From: Marinobacterium litorale DSM 23545
Lineage (GTDB): Bacteria > Pseudomonadota > Gammaproteobacteria > Pseudomonadales > Balneatricaceae
Assembly: GCF_000428985.1 (NCBI RefSeq)
Contig: NZ_AUAZ01000004.1
Location: 157,157-221,156 of the forward strand
Direction of reading: 5' to 3'
Length of the DNA stretch: 64,000 bases
Part shown: positions 8,608 through 16,869 of the stretch, one piece after another
How positions within the stretch are numbered: position 1 is the stretch's first letter
Layout of the letters: each line of letters starts with the position of its first letter
Program-made: the position numbers and the translations under genes
The notes under the pieces: generated by a model
The model's input: only the letters and a program-made list of their open reading frames with translations
What the model was told of the DNA's origin: nothing
Database searches by the model: none

Positions 8608-9216
8608 ATGTCTGTGGCTGAAAGCATCAAACAGCGGGTACTGAGAATGCAGAGGGGTGAGCCGTTCACCAACACCCGCTTCCTCAAGCTCGGCTCACGC
8701 TCCGCCGTCGACAAGGCGCTCTCTCGCCTGGTCGAGGAAGGCGTCATCCAGCGCGTCGCGCGCGGGGTATTCGTGCGCCCGAAGAAAAGCCGCTTCATCG
8801 GCAGCGTGATGCCGGAGGTGTCGCGTGTCATCGAGGTGATCGCCAAAGATCACGGTGAGACCGTGCAGGTCCACGGCGCGGAAGCGGCACGCCGCTTCAA
8901 ACTCAGCACCCAGATGCCCACCACACCGGTGTATTACACCAGTGGCCCGAGCCGGGAGATCCGCGTCGGCAACCTCAAGGTCAAGCTCATGCACACGACC
9001 AGTCACCGGAGGCTACAGCATGCCGGCAAGAAACCGGGGCTGGCCCTCTCGGCCCTCTGGTATCTGGGCAAGGACAACATCGATGCCGAGGCGGTCCGGC
9101 GCATCCGGGAAGGCTTGAGCACGGAGGAGTTCGAGACGCTACGGACCTCCAAGATGCCCGCCTGGATGGCTAACGCGATCGAGGCCCACTGCGAAAGCAG
9201 CGATGAGTACCTTTAA
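8608..9216 (+). CDS. DUF6088 / AbiEi-like antitoxin-type regulator
   Basis: A 202-residue protein with an N-terminal winged-helix region (SRSAVDKALSRLVEEGVIQR followed by VARGVFVRPKKSRF) and a C-terminal domain of the AbiEi/DUF6088 kind (PVYYTSGPSREIRVG). Family members are antitoxins or transcriptional regulators of type IV toxin-antitoxin systems. A strong ribosome site (AGGAGG) precedes the ATG. No AbiEii-type nucleotidyltransferase toxin follows, so the gene appears orphaned here. It is transcribed away from the replication operon. Confidence 0.7.
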   Translation: MSVAESIKQRVLRMQRGEPFTNTRFLKLGSRSAVDKALSRLVEEGVIQRVARGVFVRPKKSRFIGSVMPEVSRVIEVIAKDHGETVQVHGAEAARRFKLSTQMPTTPVYYTSGPSREIRVGNLKVKLMHTTSHRRLQHAGKKPGLALSALWYLGKDNIDAEAVRRIREGLSTEEFETLRTSKMPAWMANAIEAHCESSDEYL

Positions 9217-9413
9217 AATCAATAGGTTATGGATGAATGCCCGAGGAGCTTGAGAGAAGGATGGAACCAAGTAGCCATTTGACTTCGCTATTCCGGTCTG
9301 GCTATACTTCGTCGTAGGTGGATATGTACGGGGCTGCATGACGCGGTGTCCACCCGCCGCCGAGGAAACTCGGTTTCAGCCGTGCTGAAATGACAAGAGC
9401 ACCCGAGAGCAAG

Positions 9414-9440
9414 AAGCCCTTAACTGGGCTTTTTGCTTTT
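9414..9440 (+). terminator. Rho-independent terminator, probably bidirectional
   Basis: AAGCCC and GGGCTT pair around a 6-base loop and are followed by TTTTGCTTTT. It would end the DUF6088 transcript. Because the neighbouring leftward gene stops at 9441, the same hairpin could end that gene too. The 224-bp gap from 9217 holds no other gene that I can support. Confidence 0.65.
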
Positions 9441-10046
9441 CTAGCGCCTACCTTTTCGTCCACCAGCTGGCCGCCTGACTGGTTCGCCACGAAGTTTTTT
9501 AGCCAACAAGACCTTCGCGCGCACTTTATCACGACGTTTCAGGTGCACAGGCCTATTACCTGGATTATCCGGTTCCCTTACATAGGCACTCTCAACATAG
9601 ATGCGCAGCATGCCGCTACTTTGCCTGGTGATACTGAAGAACACCTCGTATTCCTGACATTCACCAGCGGGATCCAGTATTTCTATTGTCAGCCAGTTCT
9701 CATGACCCGTGAACAGGCAGTGCCGGTCCGAAAATGTTTCGAAGATACCAGGAAGGTGAGACGAAAGTGCGTACCGAATATCGCAAAAGCACCGGTGCAC
9801 GCCCTTGTCGTCAATAATTCGGCGCTGCTCCCCATGGATACTGAAATCAATATCTTCTCCCCGCTTTGGCCCCCAGGATACGCAGTGGCTGCTGTATTGC
9901 ACGAGAAGAGTACACTTCAGTTCCGGGTACTTTCCGCTAGCCTCGATGACGAAGTGGTATTTGGCATCCTGAAGGTGGGACAGGTTATAGCGGGTACCAT
10001 CGACGTCCTTGTAGCCTTGTGTTTTTATTGAATTCCAATCCATCAT
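9441..10046 (-). CDS. Uncharacterised protein
   Basis: A protein of about 201 residues starting at one of two ATGs (10046/10043) behind a GGGG-rich site. It has Cys/His-containing segments (RCFCDIRYAL, FSDRHCLFTGHENW) and a very basic tail (KVRAKVLLAKKLRGEPVRRP). No signal peptide, membrane segment or recognisable domain is visible. It is separated by about 90 bp from the next leftward gene pair and may be a separate cargo gene. Function unknown. Confidence 0.55.
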   Translation of the reverse strand: MMDWNSIKTQGYKDVDGTRYNLSHLQDAKYHFVIEASGKYPELKCTLLVQYSSHCVSWGPKRGEDIDFSIHGEQRRIIDDKGVHRCFCDIRYALSSHLPGIFETFSDRHCLFTGHENWLTIEILDPAGECQEYEVFFSITRQSSGMLRIYVESAYVREPDNPGNRPVHLKRRDKVRAKVLLAKKLRGEPVRRPAGGRKGRR

Positions 10047-10133
10047 CACCCCGCGCCTGACAAGCCGGAAATGATAGCAAAGCGTCCGCGCGATGTTGAC
10101 TGTAGAGATTTGGGTTGAGCGTACCTCAACCCC

Positions 10134-11084
10134 TTACTGATCAAAAAAGTAGTAGCCATTACCTTCCCCTTTGATCAGCCTGTTCCACAGCGGATGAGGC
10201 ACCCATTTACCGTCGACCTTATTCCGCATGATTCGGTGGAGTTCTTCATTGGTCTCCGCCTCCGCACGCAGCAGGTCCTTGTGCGCCCTGCCACCTTCCC
10301 GGTGCAGAGCCTCCACCACGGCCGCCTGCTTTTTGGTCAGCTTGTAGGCTTCTCCATTCCAGTGAACCTGGCGGTAGTCGGTCGAGAACCGCAATCCGAT
10401 GCCGGTATCGCGCACCTCGTCCGCCGGACAACCCCGCAATAGCGGTAGCACGGCCGCGTGATCCAGCGAGCAGTGATCGCCGGTACGCACCAGAAGGTTC
10501 TGCAACGGTACCAGGGCCACGTCCAGCGGCAACTCCAGAACCGGCGGGATACGTTCCGAAGCACTCACGATGATTGCGGGCGTCCTGCCCGATTCCTGCT
10601 TCAGCGTGGCCAGGAATGACCGCAGGTTGTCGGCCAGCTCCAAACGCCGCACGAAGTACAGATTGACCCTGTAAGCCCCGATGCGAGTGATGCCCAAATA
10701 CCAGAATACGGAATCATGGAGGGTGGTAACCTGATACCGGGCCTCGATATCGAACAGCCTTCTCAACCACTCCATTAGCTGGTCCGTATCAACCAGGTAT
10801 CGCTTCACCTGGCCGGCAGCTACCGTGACCCAGCCGGCACCTGTGGAAAAATAGCGGAAGCCTCTACTTTCGGAACACCATGTGAGTTCGGCAAACCCTG
10901 TGTCGTCATGCGGCAGAGACGCCATCGAGCCGGCCGGGCTCAAAAAGCCGCCCTGCAGGAGTTCGGCGGCCACCGACGGAAAATCATCGTGCAGGACGCT
11001 GCCGCTGATTCCAGGCGTCGGGCTGTTCAGCAGGCGCAGCAGGAGGGCCAAGGCACTCCTGCTCAGCGACACTGCCGCAGTCAT
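10134..11084 (-). CDS. Uncharacterised protein with C-terminal winged-helix-like segment
   Basis: A 316-residue protein. The C-terminal quarter (LTKKQAAVVEALHREGGRAH) looks like a winged-helix DNA-binding segment ahead of a KGEGNGYYFFDQ end, similar in layout to response-regulator-type C-termini. The middle part is mixed alpha/beta with no motif I can name. Its ATG overlaps the stop of the larger gene upstream (ATGA), so the two are translationally coupled and probably work together. Function unknown. Confidence 0.6.
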   Translation of the reverse strand: MTAAVSLSRSALALLLRLLNSPTPGISGSVLHDDFPSVAAELLQGGFLSPAGSMASLPHDDTGFAELTWCSESRGFRYFSTGAGWVTVAAGQVKRYLVDTDQLMEWLRRLFDIEARYQVTTLHDSVFWYLGITRIGAYRVNLYFVRRLELADNLRSFLATLKQESGRTPAIIVSASERIPPVLELPLDVALVPLQNLLVRTGDHCSLDHAAVLPLLRGCPADEVRDTGIGLRFSTDYRQVHWNGEAYKLTKKQAAVVEALHREGGRAHKDLLRAEAETNEELHRIMRNKVDGKWVPHPLWNRLIKGEGNGYYFFDQ

Positions 11085-12256
11085 TGCTGGACCTCTTCAA
11101 GCAAGCCCCAGCGCTTGAGGTACTTCTCGCCGATCAGCCGCTCCCTCTCGGTGCGACTGCGCAAGTCACATCCGTTCGGCATGGTGATCTTGACCGGCAG
11201 CACCTTGCCGCGCCCCACACCGTTCTCCGGCTGGAAACGGATATTGATCCTGGCCTGGGTCGGCGTGAACGCTCCCGAGGTCAACGGATTGTGTTCCCCG
11301 AAATGCTCCTGGGCGTAGGTATGCAGACCCATCTGGCTCTTTGCCGGTACCTCGATCTGGACACGCCCCTCGCCCGCCAAATCCTTCAGCTTCATCATGA
11401 CCAACTGCACCGACTCGATGCCGTCCTCAACGTCCCAGTCCAGCGCCTGCTCCGTCATCAGCGGCTGAAGGTCGTAGCGCCGCAGCGGAACCCGCTCCGC
11501 ATCGACGGCCTGCTTTAACAGATCCTCGGTGAACGCCTTGGCGATGCTGTCCCGACGCTCACGCTTGGCGGCCACCACCTCCACCACGCCCGTGGCCTCG
11601 GAATAGGTAATGGCGTGCTCCGACACCGGTCGCCGAATCCGGGAGACAATGTCATCCTCCCCCTCGAACTCCAGGTAGGAATCCGGCAGCCCTTCCTGGT
11701 AAACCATCACCTGTACCACGTCGACTTCGTTGCCATCCTCATCCGGCAGGGTCCGCTCGAAGAGCTCGATCTTGACCTTGTCGCCGAGGCCGAAGAGCGA
11801 TCGGATCTTCTCCTTGAACGCGCTTAGCGAGACAGCATCCGAATTCAGGGGCAGACCAACTTCGACCTGATAGCCGCTCCAGTTCCTGCCATGGCGATAC
11901 TGGTCGGCATAACGGATATCCTCGGCATGGCGGAAACTGTCCGGCTCGTGCAGGTAAACCCAACGGCTGCGCTCCAGGGCGGAAGGCATGGCGCTCAATT
12001 GAGCGGGGGGGCTGACGGCGCTCAGCAGCGCGGCCTGGCCGACCTCATCTGCCATCTGGTAAATGCGTTCGGCATCGATCGTGAGCCGGGCCTTTTGATT
12101 CGGGTCGAGGTGATCCAGCAACTGGATGACGTTGCTGACCACCGTCGGATGGTCCTGCGACCAGTCGACCCCGTTCACGGGGATCTGCTTGCGGCTAAAG
12201 TACTCCCGCAGGCCGGCGGCTGAGGTGTGGCGGATGAAGTTTCGAACGATCGGCAT
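11081..12256 (-). CDS. Uncharacterised 391-residue protein, first gene of a coupled pair
   Basis: It starts at the ATG at 12256 (MPIVRNFIRH) with GAGGG upstream; an in-frame TTG at 12265 is less likely. Visible segments are an N-terminal helical region (SAAGLREYFSRKQIPVNGVD), an acidic beta-rich middle (LPDEDGNEVDVVQVMVYQEG) and a C-terminal basic region (GCDLRSRTERERLIGEKYLK). I do not recognise the family. It is transcribed divergently from the XRE/ImmA pair, across operator-like repeats, and is coupled to the winged-helix-like protein downstream. It could be a cargo or defence pair under repressor control. Confidence 0.6.
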   Translation of the reverse strand: MPIVRNFIRHTSAAGLREYFSRKQIPVNGVDWSQDHPTVVSNVIQLLDHLDPNQKARLTIDAERIYQMADEVGQAALLSAVSPPAQLSAMPSALERSRWVYLHEPDSFRHAEDIRYADQYRHGRNWSGYQVEVGLPLNSDAVSLSAFKEKIRSLFGLGDKVKIELFERTLPDEDGNEVDVVQVMVYQEGLPDSYLEFEGEDDIVSRIRRPVSEHAITYSEATGVVEVVAAKRERRDSIAKAFTEDLLKQAVDAERVPLRRYDLQPLMTEQALDWDVEDGIESVQLVMMKLKDLAGEGRVQIEVPAKSQMGLHTYAQEHFGEHNPLTSGAFTPTQARINIRFQPENGVGRGKVLPVKITMPNGCDLRSRTERERLIGEKYLKRWGLLEEVQQ

Positions 12257-12290
12257 GGGTATCAACCCTCATCGGTTAGTAGTAAACGGC

Positions 12291-12393
12291 GAACTCATGG
12301 TAGACAGATACCAAAAGTTCATGGTAGCGAACTTCCAAGATAATGCCGTTTATAATCATTTTCAAGTACCTCCTGTATGTCTATAATGAACTT
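12291..12393. promoter_or_regulatory. Divergent promoter with GAACTT/AAGTTC operators
   Basis: A perfect inverted repeat, AAGTTC-N8-GAACTT, spans 12315-12334. Related half-sites lie at 12291 (GAACTCATGGTAG, repeated as AGTTCATGGTAG at 12316) and at 12388 (GAACTT). TATAAT boxes lie at 12351-12356 and 12382-12387, the latter well placed for the XRE gene. The layout suggests that the XRE repressor controls both divergent transcripts, as in phage and ICE switches. Confidence 0.6.
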
Positions 12394-12422
12394 TTAGGAT
12401 CCAACCGAGAGGAGATACCACC

Positions 12423-12746
12423 GTGGCCAATCTGCTGGGAGCCAAGATCAAAGAGCTCCGCAAGAAAAAAGGCCTTACTTTAGAACAACTTGCGGAGAAA
12501 ATAGGGTCAGGGAAGAGCTACATCTGGGAACTGGAGAACCGGGGGGTCAAGCGCCCGTCGGCCGAGAAGCTGACACTCATCGCCAAAGCGCTGGACGTCA
12601 CTGCCGAGTACCTGATCAACAACGAGCAGACCGAACCGAGCCAGGACATGGAGCGCGAGGTGTTCTTCAGAAAGTTCAACAGCCTGGACAAAGAGGACCA
12701 GGACAAGATCAAAGACATCGTCGACATGTGGAGCAAGAAGTCGTGA
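12423..12746 (+). CDS. XRE-family HTH repressor
   Basis: A 107-residue protein from a GTG preceded by GAGGAG. Residues about 5-65 form a Cro/C1-type helix-turn-helix (LRKKKGLTLEQLAEKIGSGK, then YIWELENRG). A short acidic/helical tail follows. It is coupled (GTGA overlap) to the ImmA/IrrE-type protease downstream. In ICEBs1 and many phages such proteases cleave the partner repressor to induce the element, and this pair is likely the element's master switch. Confidence 0.85.
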   Translation: MANLLGAKIKELRKKKGLTLEQLAEKIGSGKSYIWELENRGVKRPSAEKLTLIAKALDVTAEYLINNEQTEPSQDMEREVFFRKFNSLDKEDQDKIKDIVDMWSKKS

Positions 12747-13654
12747 CGGAGAGGAAGCGGCCCCTCAAGGAGGCCAACCGCATCACCAAGTTTCTGGACC
12801 TTGGGCTGGCCGTGGAGGACCGCTTCCCCGTGGATGTCCGCAAAGTCGCCCTGGAGCTTACGCCTTCGTTCAATCCGGACCCCATTACGATGGTCCGGGA
12901 AATGGATCTTAAGTCGGTCGAGGGAGCACTGATCCCCAATGAGACCAAATCGGAGTGGGGAATCCTGTACAACCGCAATGTCGAACACGTCGGCCGCGTC
13001 AACTTCACGCTGGCCCACGAACTCGGCCACTATATGATCCACCGCCAGGATTCGGGTGCGGACGGCATCCGCTGTGGCGAGGAAGACATGCTCGACCGGG
13101 ATTCGGGCATGGCGCAGATCGAACAGGAAGCGAACGCCTTCGCCGCCAATCTGATGATGCCGAACCACGATTTCCGTCAGCAGGCCGATGGTCAGCCGTT
13201 CAGTTTCGATCTGATGAGCCATTGCGCCGACCGGTACGGCGTCTCTCTGACGGCCGCCATCCTCAAGTGGCTGGACTTCACCAAGCGACGGGCCATCGCC
13301 ATCCTGTCGGAGGAAGGCTGCATGCACTGGTCGAAATCCAGCCCGAGTGCTTTCCGTTCCGGCCGGTATTACGCGACCCGCCAGTCCTTCAACGAAGTGC
13401 CTGCCGCATCCATGGCGGCACAGGAGAACTTTTCCTTCGCGGCACGTAACGGCGTTCGCCACGGCCCGGGTGTCTGGTTCGACGAGGAGGTCACCGAATA
13501 CAGCATCTACTCCACCGAGCAGGAAAAGACACTGACCGTCCTGGTGCTGGACGATATCGGCGGCTACGACTTGCCAGACCCGGAAACCGAACAAGACGAA
13601 CTGCTCACGGACACCTACACCAACTTCATCCGCAACGGCCAGAATCCCTACTGA
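12743..13654 (+). CDS. ImmA/IrrE-type zinc metallopeptidase (anti-repressor)
   Basis: A protein of about 303 residues with the gluzincin motif HELGHYMIH and a downstream Glu-rich helix (EQEANAFAANLMMP) supplying the third zinc ligand, as in ImmA/IrrE proteases. The C-terminal extension (from about residue 190) is unassigned. The GTG at 12743 overlaps the repressor stop and has GGAG upstream; an in-frame GTG at 12728 is possible. By analogy with ImmA of ICEBs1, it probably inactivates the XRE repressor upstream. Confidence 0.8.
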   Translation: MTERKRPLKEANRITKFLDLGLAVEDRFPVDVRKVALELTPSFNPDPITMVREMDLKSVEGALIPNETKSEWGILYNRNVEHVGRVNFTLAHELGHYMIHRQDSGADGIRCGEEDMLDRDSGMAQIEQEANAFAANLMMPNHDFRQQADGQPFSFDLMSHCADRYGVSLTAAILKWLDFTKRRAIAILSEEGCMHWSKSSPSAFRSGRYYATRQSFNEVPAASMAAQENFSFAARNGVRHGPGVWFDEEVTEYSIYSTEQEKTLTVLVLDDIGGYDLPDPETEQDELLTDTYTNFIRNGQNPY

Positions 13655-13775
13655 CCCGTGGCCGGCACTGGCCAGCCACGCCTTTCCGCAACGGCCCGAA
13701 ACGCCCTGATGGCCGTACCACCGCTCGGCTCCGACAATGTTTCAACACTGTTTTGCTGAATCGGAGCGGTTACCA

Positions 13776-14000
13776 ATGCAGAAATCTCACCCTTTATCTC
13801 CCGAACGGATGTCATCCGAGCAACGCCTCGACGAGGTGGCAAAAATCCTGGCCAACGGTCTGTTCCGGCTCCGCGACGCCGATAAATACCCACCCCCGGC
13901 CTCGGACTCAGATAGCGATGTTTCACTTGCTATCACTGCCTACCGAAGCGTTCATGGTCACCCCGAAACCGCAGAGAAAACACTGCCCAAGGAGGCCTGA
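13776..14000 (+). CDS. Small conserved protein upstream of DUF2924
   Basis: A 74-residue protein containing MSSEQRLDEVAKILANGLFR. I recall this motif from small ORFs placed just before DUF2924 and recombinase genes in proteobacterial elements. The stop overlaps the next start (TGATG). The ATG at 13776 has GGAG upstream. An inverted repeat, CTCCGA...TCGGAG, lies just before it (about 13727-13765). Function unknown, probably part of the recombination operon. Confidence 0.6.
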   Translation: MQKSHPLSPERMSSEQRLDEVAKILANGLFRLRDADKYPPPASDSDSDVSLAITAYRSVHGHPETAEKTLPKEA

Positions 14001-14500
14001 TGAACGACTTCTCGCTACCCAAGACCTCACCCTCGGTGCTGGCCCAGGTCGCGCGGCTGCCCGACATGTCGATGGAAGAGATCCGGGCGCTATGGCGCCA
14101 GCTGTTTAAGCAGGAGGCGCCCACCCACATCCGCAGTTTTCTGGAGCGGCGGCTCGCCTACCGCCTCCAGGAAGTGGAGTTCAAGCGGACCCCGGCCCAC
14201 AAGAACCTCGTGGAACAGAATCAACGGCGGATCCAGGCCATCGTCAAGACCGGCCAGAAGCCGCTGCGCGATCGCTACCCAAAGCCGGTCCCCGGCACGG
14301 TCCTGACGCGAATCTACCAGGAGAAGGAATACCGAGTCACGGTGACCCACGACAACCAGTTCGAGTTCGAGGGCCGCATCTACCGCAGCCTGTCGGTCAT
14401 CGCCCGGGAGATCACCGGCACCCGCTGGTCGGGGCCACTGTTTTTCGGCCTGCGCAAGGCAACGGACAAGAAAAACGATAAGCGTGGAGGCAAACGATGA
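14000..14500 (+). CDS. DUF2924 domain protein
   Basis: A 166-residue basic protein of the DUF2924 family. MEEIRALWRQLFKQEAPTHI and FLERRLAYRLQE form the helical N-part, and GTVLTRIYQEKEYRVTVT with IYRSLSVIAREITGTRWSGP the C-part. Family members are almost always encoded just before a large serine recombinase and may help it bind or choose targets, but no biochemical role is established that I know of. Coupled by ATGA overlap to the recombinase. Confidence 0.85.
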   Translation: MNDFSLPKTSPSVLAQVARLPDMSMEEIRALWRQLFKQEAPTHIRSFLERRLAYRLQEVEFKRTPAHKNLVEQNQRRIQAIVKTGQKPLRDRYPKPVPGTVLTRIYQEKEYRVTVTHDNQFEFEGRIYRSLSVIAREITGTRWSGPLFFGLRKATDKKNDKRGGKR

Positions 14501-15846
14501 CGGACCAGGTGAAGAAGCGCCTGCGCTGCGCGGTCTATACCCGCAAATCGACTGAGGAAGGGCTGGAGCAGGATTACAACTCCATCGACGCCCAACGGGA
14601 TGCCGGCCATGCCTATATCGCGAGCCAGCGCGCCGAGGGCTGGATCCCGGTGGAGGACGACTACGACGACCCCGCCTTCTCCGGCGGCAACATGGAGCGC
14701 CCGGCCCTGAAGCGCCTGATGGCCGATATCGAGAAGGGAAAGATTGATGTGGTGGTCGTCTACAAGATCGACCGGCTCACCCGCAGCCTGACGGACTTCT
14801 CCAAGATGATCGAGGTGTTCGAACGCCACGGCGTCTCCTTCGTCTCGGTCACCCAGCAGTTCAATACCACCAACTCCATGGGGCGGCTGATGCTGAACAT
14901 CCTGCTCTCCTTTGCCCAGTTCGAGCGCGAGGTGACCGGCGAGCGGATCCGCGACAAGATCACGGCGAGCAAGAAGAAAGGGCTTTGGATGGGCGGCATT
15001 CCGCCCCTGGGATACGACGTGAAGGACCGCTGCCTGGTGGTGAACCCCGCCGAAGCCAAGCTCATCCGCCATATCTTCAAACGGTTCACCGAGGTCGGCT
15101 CCACCACCCTGATGGTGAAGGAACTGCGCCTGGAGGGGGTGACCAGCAAGTCATGGACCACCCAGGACGGACGCTTCCGGCCCGGCAAGCCCATCGACAA
15201 GGGCATGATCTACAAGCTGCTGCACAACCGCACCTACCTTGGGGAGCTGCGGCACAAGGACAAGTGGTATCGCGGCAAGCACGAAGCCATCATCGACCAG
15301 GCGTTGTGGGATGACGTCCACTCGATCCTGGCCACCAACAGTCGCACCCGCGGCAACATGACCCGGGCCAAGGTCCCCTTCCTGCTCAAGGGCATCGTGT
15401 TTGGCGAGGACGGCCGTGCACTGACGGCCTCAAGCTCGGTGAAGAAAAAGAGCGGCAGGCGCTACCGCTACTACCTCAGCACCCGCGACACCAAGGAGTT
15501 CGCCGGCGCCTCGGGGCTTCCGCGCATTCCGGCCGCTGAACTGGAAGCCGCCGTGGTGGGACAGATCCGGTCACTGCTGCAATCGCCCCCGGTGATGCAG
15601 AAGACCGCAGCGGTCACGAACCAGCTCGGCGACCCAGTTGACGAAGCCCAAGTGACGGTGGCGATGACCCGGCTCGACAAGGTCTGGGATCAGCTGTTTC
15701 CGGACGAGCAGAGCCGGATCATCCGCTTGCTGGTCGAGAAGGTTATCGTCACCCCCAACAGCATCGACGTGCGCCTGCGGAACAACGGCATTGAAAGGTT
15801 GGCGCTGGAGATCACCGATTCTGCCCGGGAGGAGATAATCGCATGA
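14497..15846 (+). CDS. Large serine recombinase
   Basis: A 449-residue recombinase. The resolvase catalytic domain (about 8-155) has the nucleophilic Ser in YTRKSTEEG, with Arg residues in VYKIDRLTR and QFEREVTGERIRDK. It is followed by a recombinase domain (GIPPLGYDV...) and a zinc-ribbon-like/C-terminal DNA-binding part. It should integrate, excise or invert DNA by serine chemistry. It is central in a four-gene operon with overlapping ATGA junctions, and is probably the mobility enzyme of the left element. Confidence 0.85.
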   Translation: MTDQVKKRLRCAVYTRKSTEEGLEQDYNSIDAQRDAGHAYIASQRAEGWIPVEDDYDDPAFSGGNMERPALKRLMADIEKGKIDVVVVYKIDRLTRSLTDFSKMIEVFERHGVSFVSVTQQFNTTNSMGRLMLNILLSFAQFEREVTGERIRDKITASKKKGLWMGGIPPLGYDVKDRCLVVNPAEAKLIRHIFKRFTEVGSTTLMVKELRLEGVTSKSWTTQDGRFRPGKPIDKGMIYKLLHNRTYLGELRHKDKWYRGKHEAIIDQALWDDVHSILATNSRTRGNMTRAKVPFLLKGIVFGEDGRALTASSSVKKKSGRRYRYYLSTRDTKEFAGASGLPRIPAAELEAAVVGQIRSLLQSPPVMQKTAAVTNQLGDPVDEAQVTVAMTRLDKVWDQLFPDEQSRIIRLLVEKVIVTPNSIDVRLRNNGIERLALEITDSAREEIIA

Positions 15847-16346
15847 GCAACGGTCGTGGCATCCAGATAGAACTCACCCAGACCGGCGACCCCAAGGTCC
15901 TCGAGGCCAGCGACGGGCGCCTGAGCATCTCGGTGCCCATCAAGCTGAAACGGCGCAGTGGCCGCAGGCTCATCACCTTGCCGGATGGCGAGGTGCAGGA
16001 ACCCCGCCCCTGGGACACGGAGCCCACGCCGCTGCAACTGGCCCTGGCGCGGGGCCACCGCTGGCTGGCCATGCTCGAGGACGGCGAGGTCCGGTCGCTC
16101 CGTGAGATCGCCGAGAAAGAAGGAGTGGACAACAGCTATGTGAGCCGGATGGTCAACCTGACCATCCTGGCCCCGGACATCGTGGCGGCCATCCTGGACG
16201 ACCAGGTACCGCCACACCTGTCCCTGTTCGACCTGGCCGTGGACCCGCCCAGGCTGTGGGAGGACCAGCGCCAGCGCACCGGAATCAACTACGACCGATC
16301 CGTCACCGGCGTTGACGTGGACTCCCGCAAACACTGCTCCTCGTAG
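15843..16346 (+). CDS. Recombinase-operon HTH protein (ParB-like HTH), altered C-terminus
   Basis: A 167-residue protein with a helix-turn-helix: LREIAEKEGVDNSYVSRMVN at about residues 85-105, then LTILAPDIVAAILDDQVPPH. Such proteins close DUF2924-recombinase operons. The last 20 or so codons run antisense through the start of a convergent alpA-like gene (16289-16495). The native C-terminus has therefore probably been replaced at an element junction near 16.27-16.30 kb. The start overlaps the recombinase stop (ATGA). Confidence 0.65.
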   Translation: MSNGRGIQIELTQTGDPKVLEASDGRLSISVPIKLKRRSGRRLITLPDGEVQEPRPWDTEPTPLQLALARGHRWLAMLEDGEVRSLREIAEKEGVDNSYVSRMVNLTILAPDIVAAILDDQVPPHLSLFDLAVDPPRLWEDQRQRTGINYDRSVTGVDVDSRKHCSS

Positions 16347-16495
16347 GCTTCTATATCCTGCAACCGGTACAATACGCGGCCCTGGATCTTCATGAATCTG
16401 GGTCCGATCCCCTCGCTGCGCCAGCGCTCCAGGGTCGCCTCACTGACACTCCAACGGTCCGCCACCTGGCGTTGATTCATGTGTTTGACTTCCAT
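16289..16495 (-). CDS. AlpA/MerR-type HTH regulator (copy 2)
   Basis: A 68-residue paralogue of the gene at 8186-8395, sharing NQRQ.ADRW.VSEATLERWR and KIQGRVLYR..DIEAYE. The DNA upstream is also alike (ATGGGCTTCC... versus ATGGGCTCAC...). What should follow it leftwards, a replication operon like that at 8.2 kb, is missing and replaced by the convergent recombinase operon. This suggests a relic of a second related element. The ATG at 16495 follows AGAGGTGAACG. Confidence 0.7.
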   Translation of the reverse strand: MEVKHMNQRQVADRWSVSEATLERWRSEGIGPRFMKIQGRVLYRLQDIEAYEEQCLRESTSTPVTDRS

Positions 16496-16622
16496 CGTTC
16501 ACCTCTTGGTCTGGGTTAGTGGAAGCCCATGAACGCTCTAACCGGCCTGCTATGCAAGGCGGTTCGGAACACTGAGGGGCGCTATCTCGCTGATTGTATT
16601 GGTGGCTTTTAACGGACTTCGA

Positions 16623-16655
16623 CGGTAGCGATACTGGGAATCGAACCCGGGTCCC
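16623..16655 (-). other. tRNA T-arm-like fragment, candidate attachment core
   Basis: On the minus strand GGGTTCGATTCCC (16648-16636) is a tRNA T-arm consensus, followed by an acceptor-like TATCGCTACC. No D-arm or anticodon arm is present, so it is only a 3'-end fragment, as left by tRNA-targeting integrases. It lies about 220 bp before the integrase gene. The stretch 16656-16770 has no gene but holds several TCCCA words (possible arm sites) and a GGCC-TTCG-GGCC hairpin near 16719-16730. Confidence 0.4.
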
Positions 16656-16771
16656 ACCCCACCACCACTTTCCCATCCCATCAAGTCCCAAACAATCCCA
16701 CAGCACTAGTAAACACGGGCCTTCGGGCCTATAGTGTTTCTCATACAGTCCCACACATACCCAACAAATCC

Positions 16772-16842
16772 GGGGTACATCGGGGGTACTCCTGGGGGGA
16801 CTTCGGATAGTCATAAAGGCGATACCCCCAAACCGATACCCC
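16772..16842. repeat. GGGGTAC-type integrase arm-site repeats
   Basis: GGGGTACAT (16772-16780) and GGGGGTACT (16782-16790) are direct repeats, and GATACCCCC (16821-16829 and 16834-16842) are two near-inverted copies, all just upstream of the integrase. The same words recur at 54954-54975. Repeats like these next to P4-type integrase genes are the expected arm-type binding sites and may also regulate int. Confidence 0.6.
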
Positions 16843-16869
16843 CAACCCTAATTGACCAGGGGATACGCC

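Noticed and set aside
12518..13594. A long minus-strand frame opposite the XRE and ImmA genes
   Set aside because: It is antisense to two genes with clear HTH and HELGH motifs; no ribosome site or domain is seen.
16600..16760. Complete tRNA gene
   Set aside because: Only a T-arm-like motif is present; no D-arm, anticodon arm or matching acceptor 5' strand was found.
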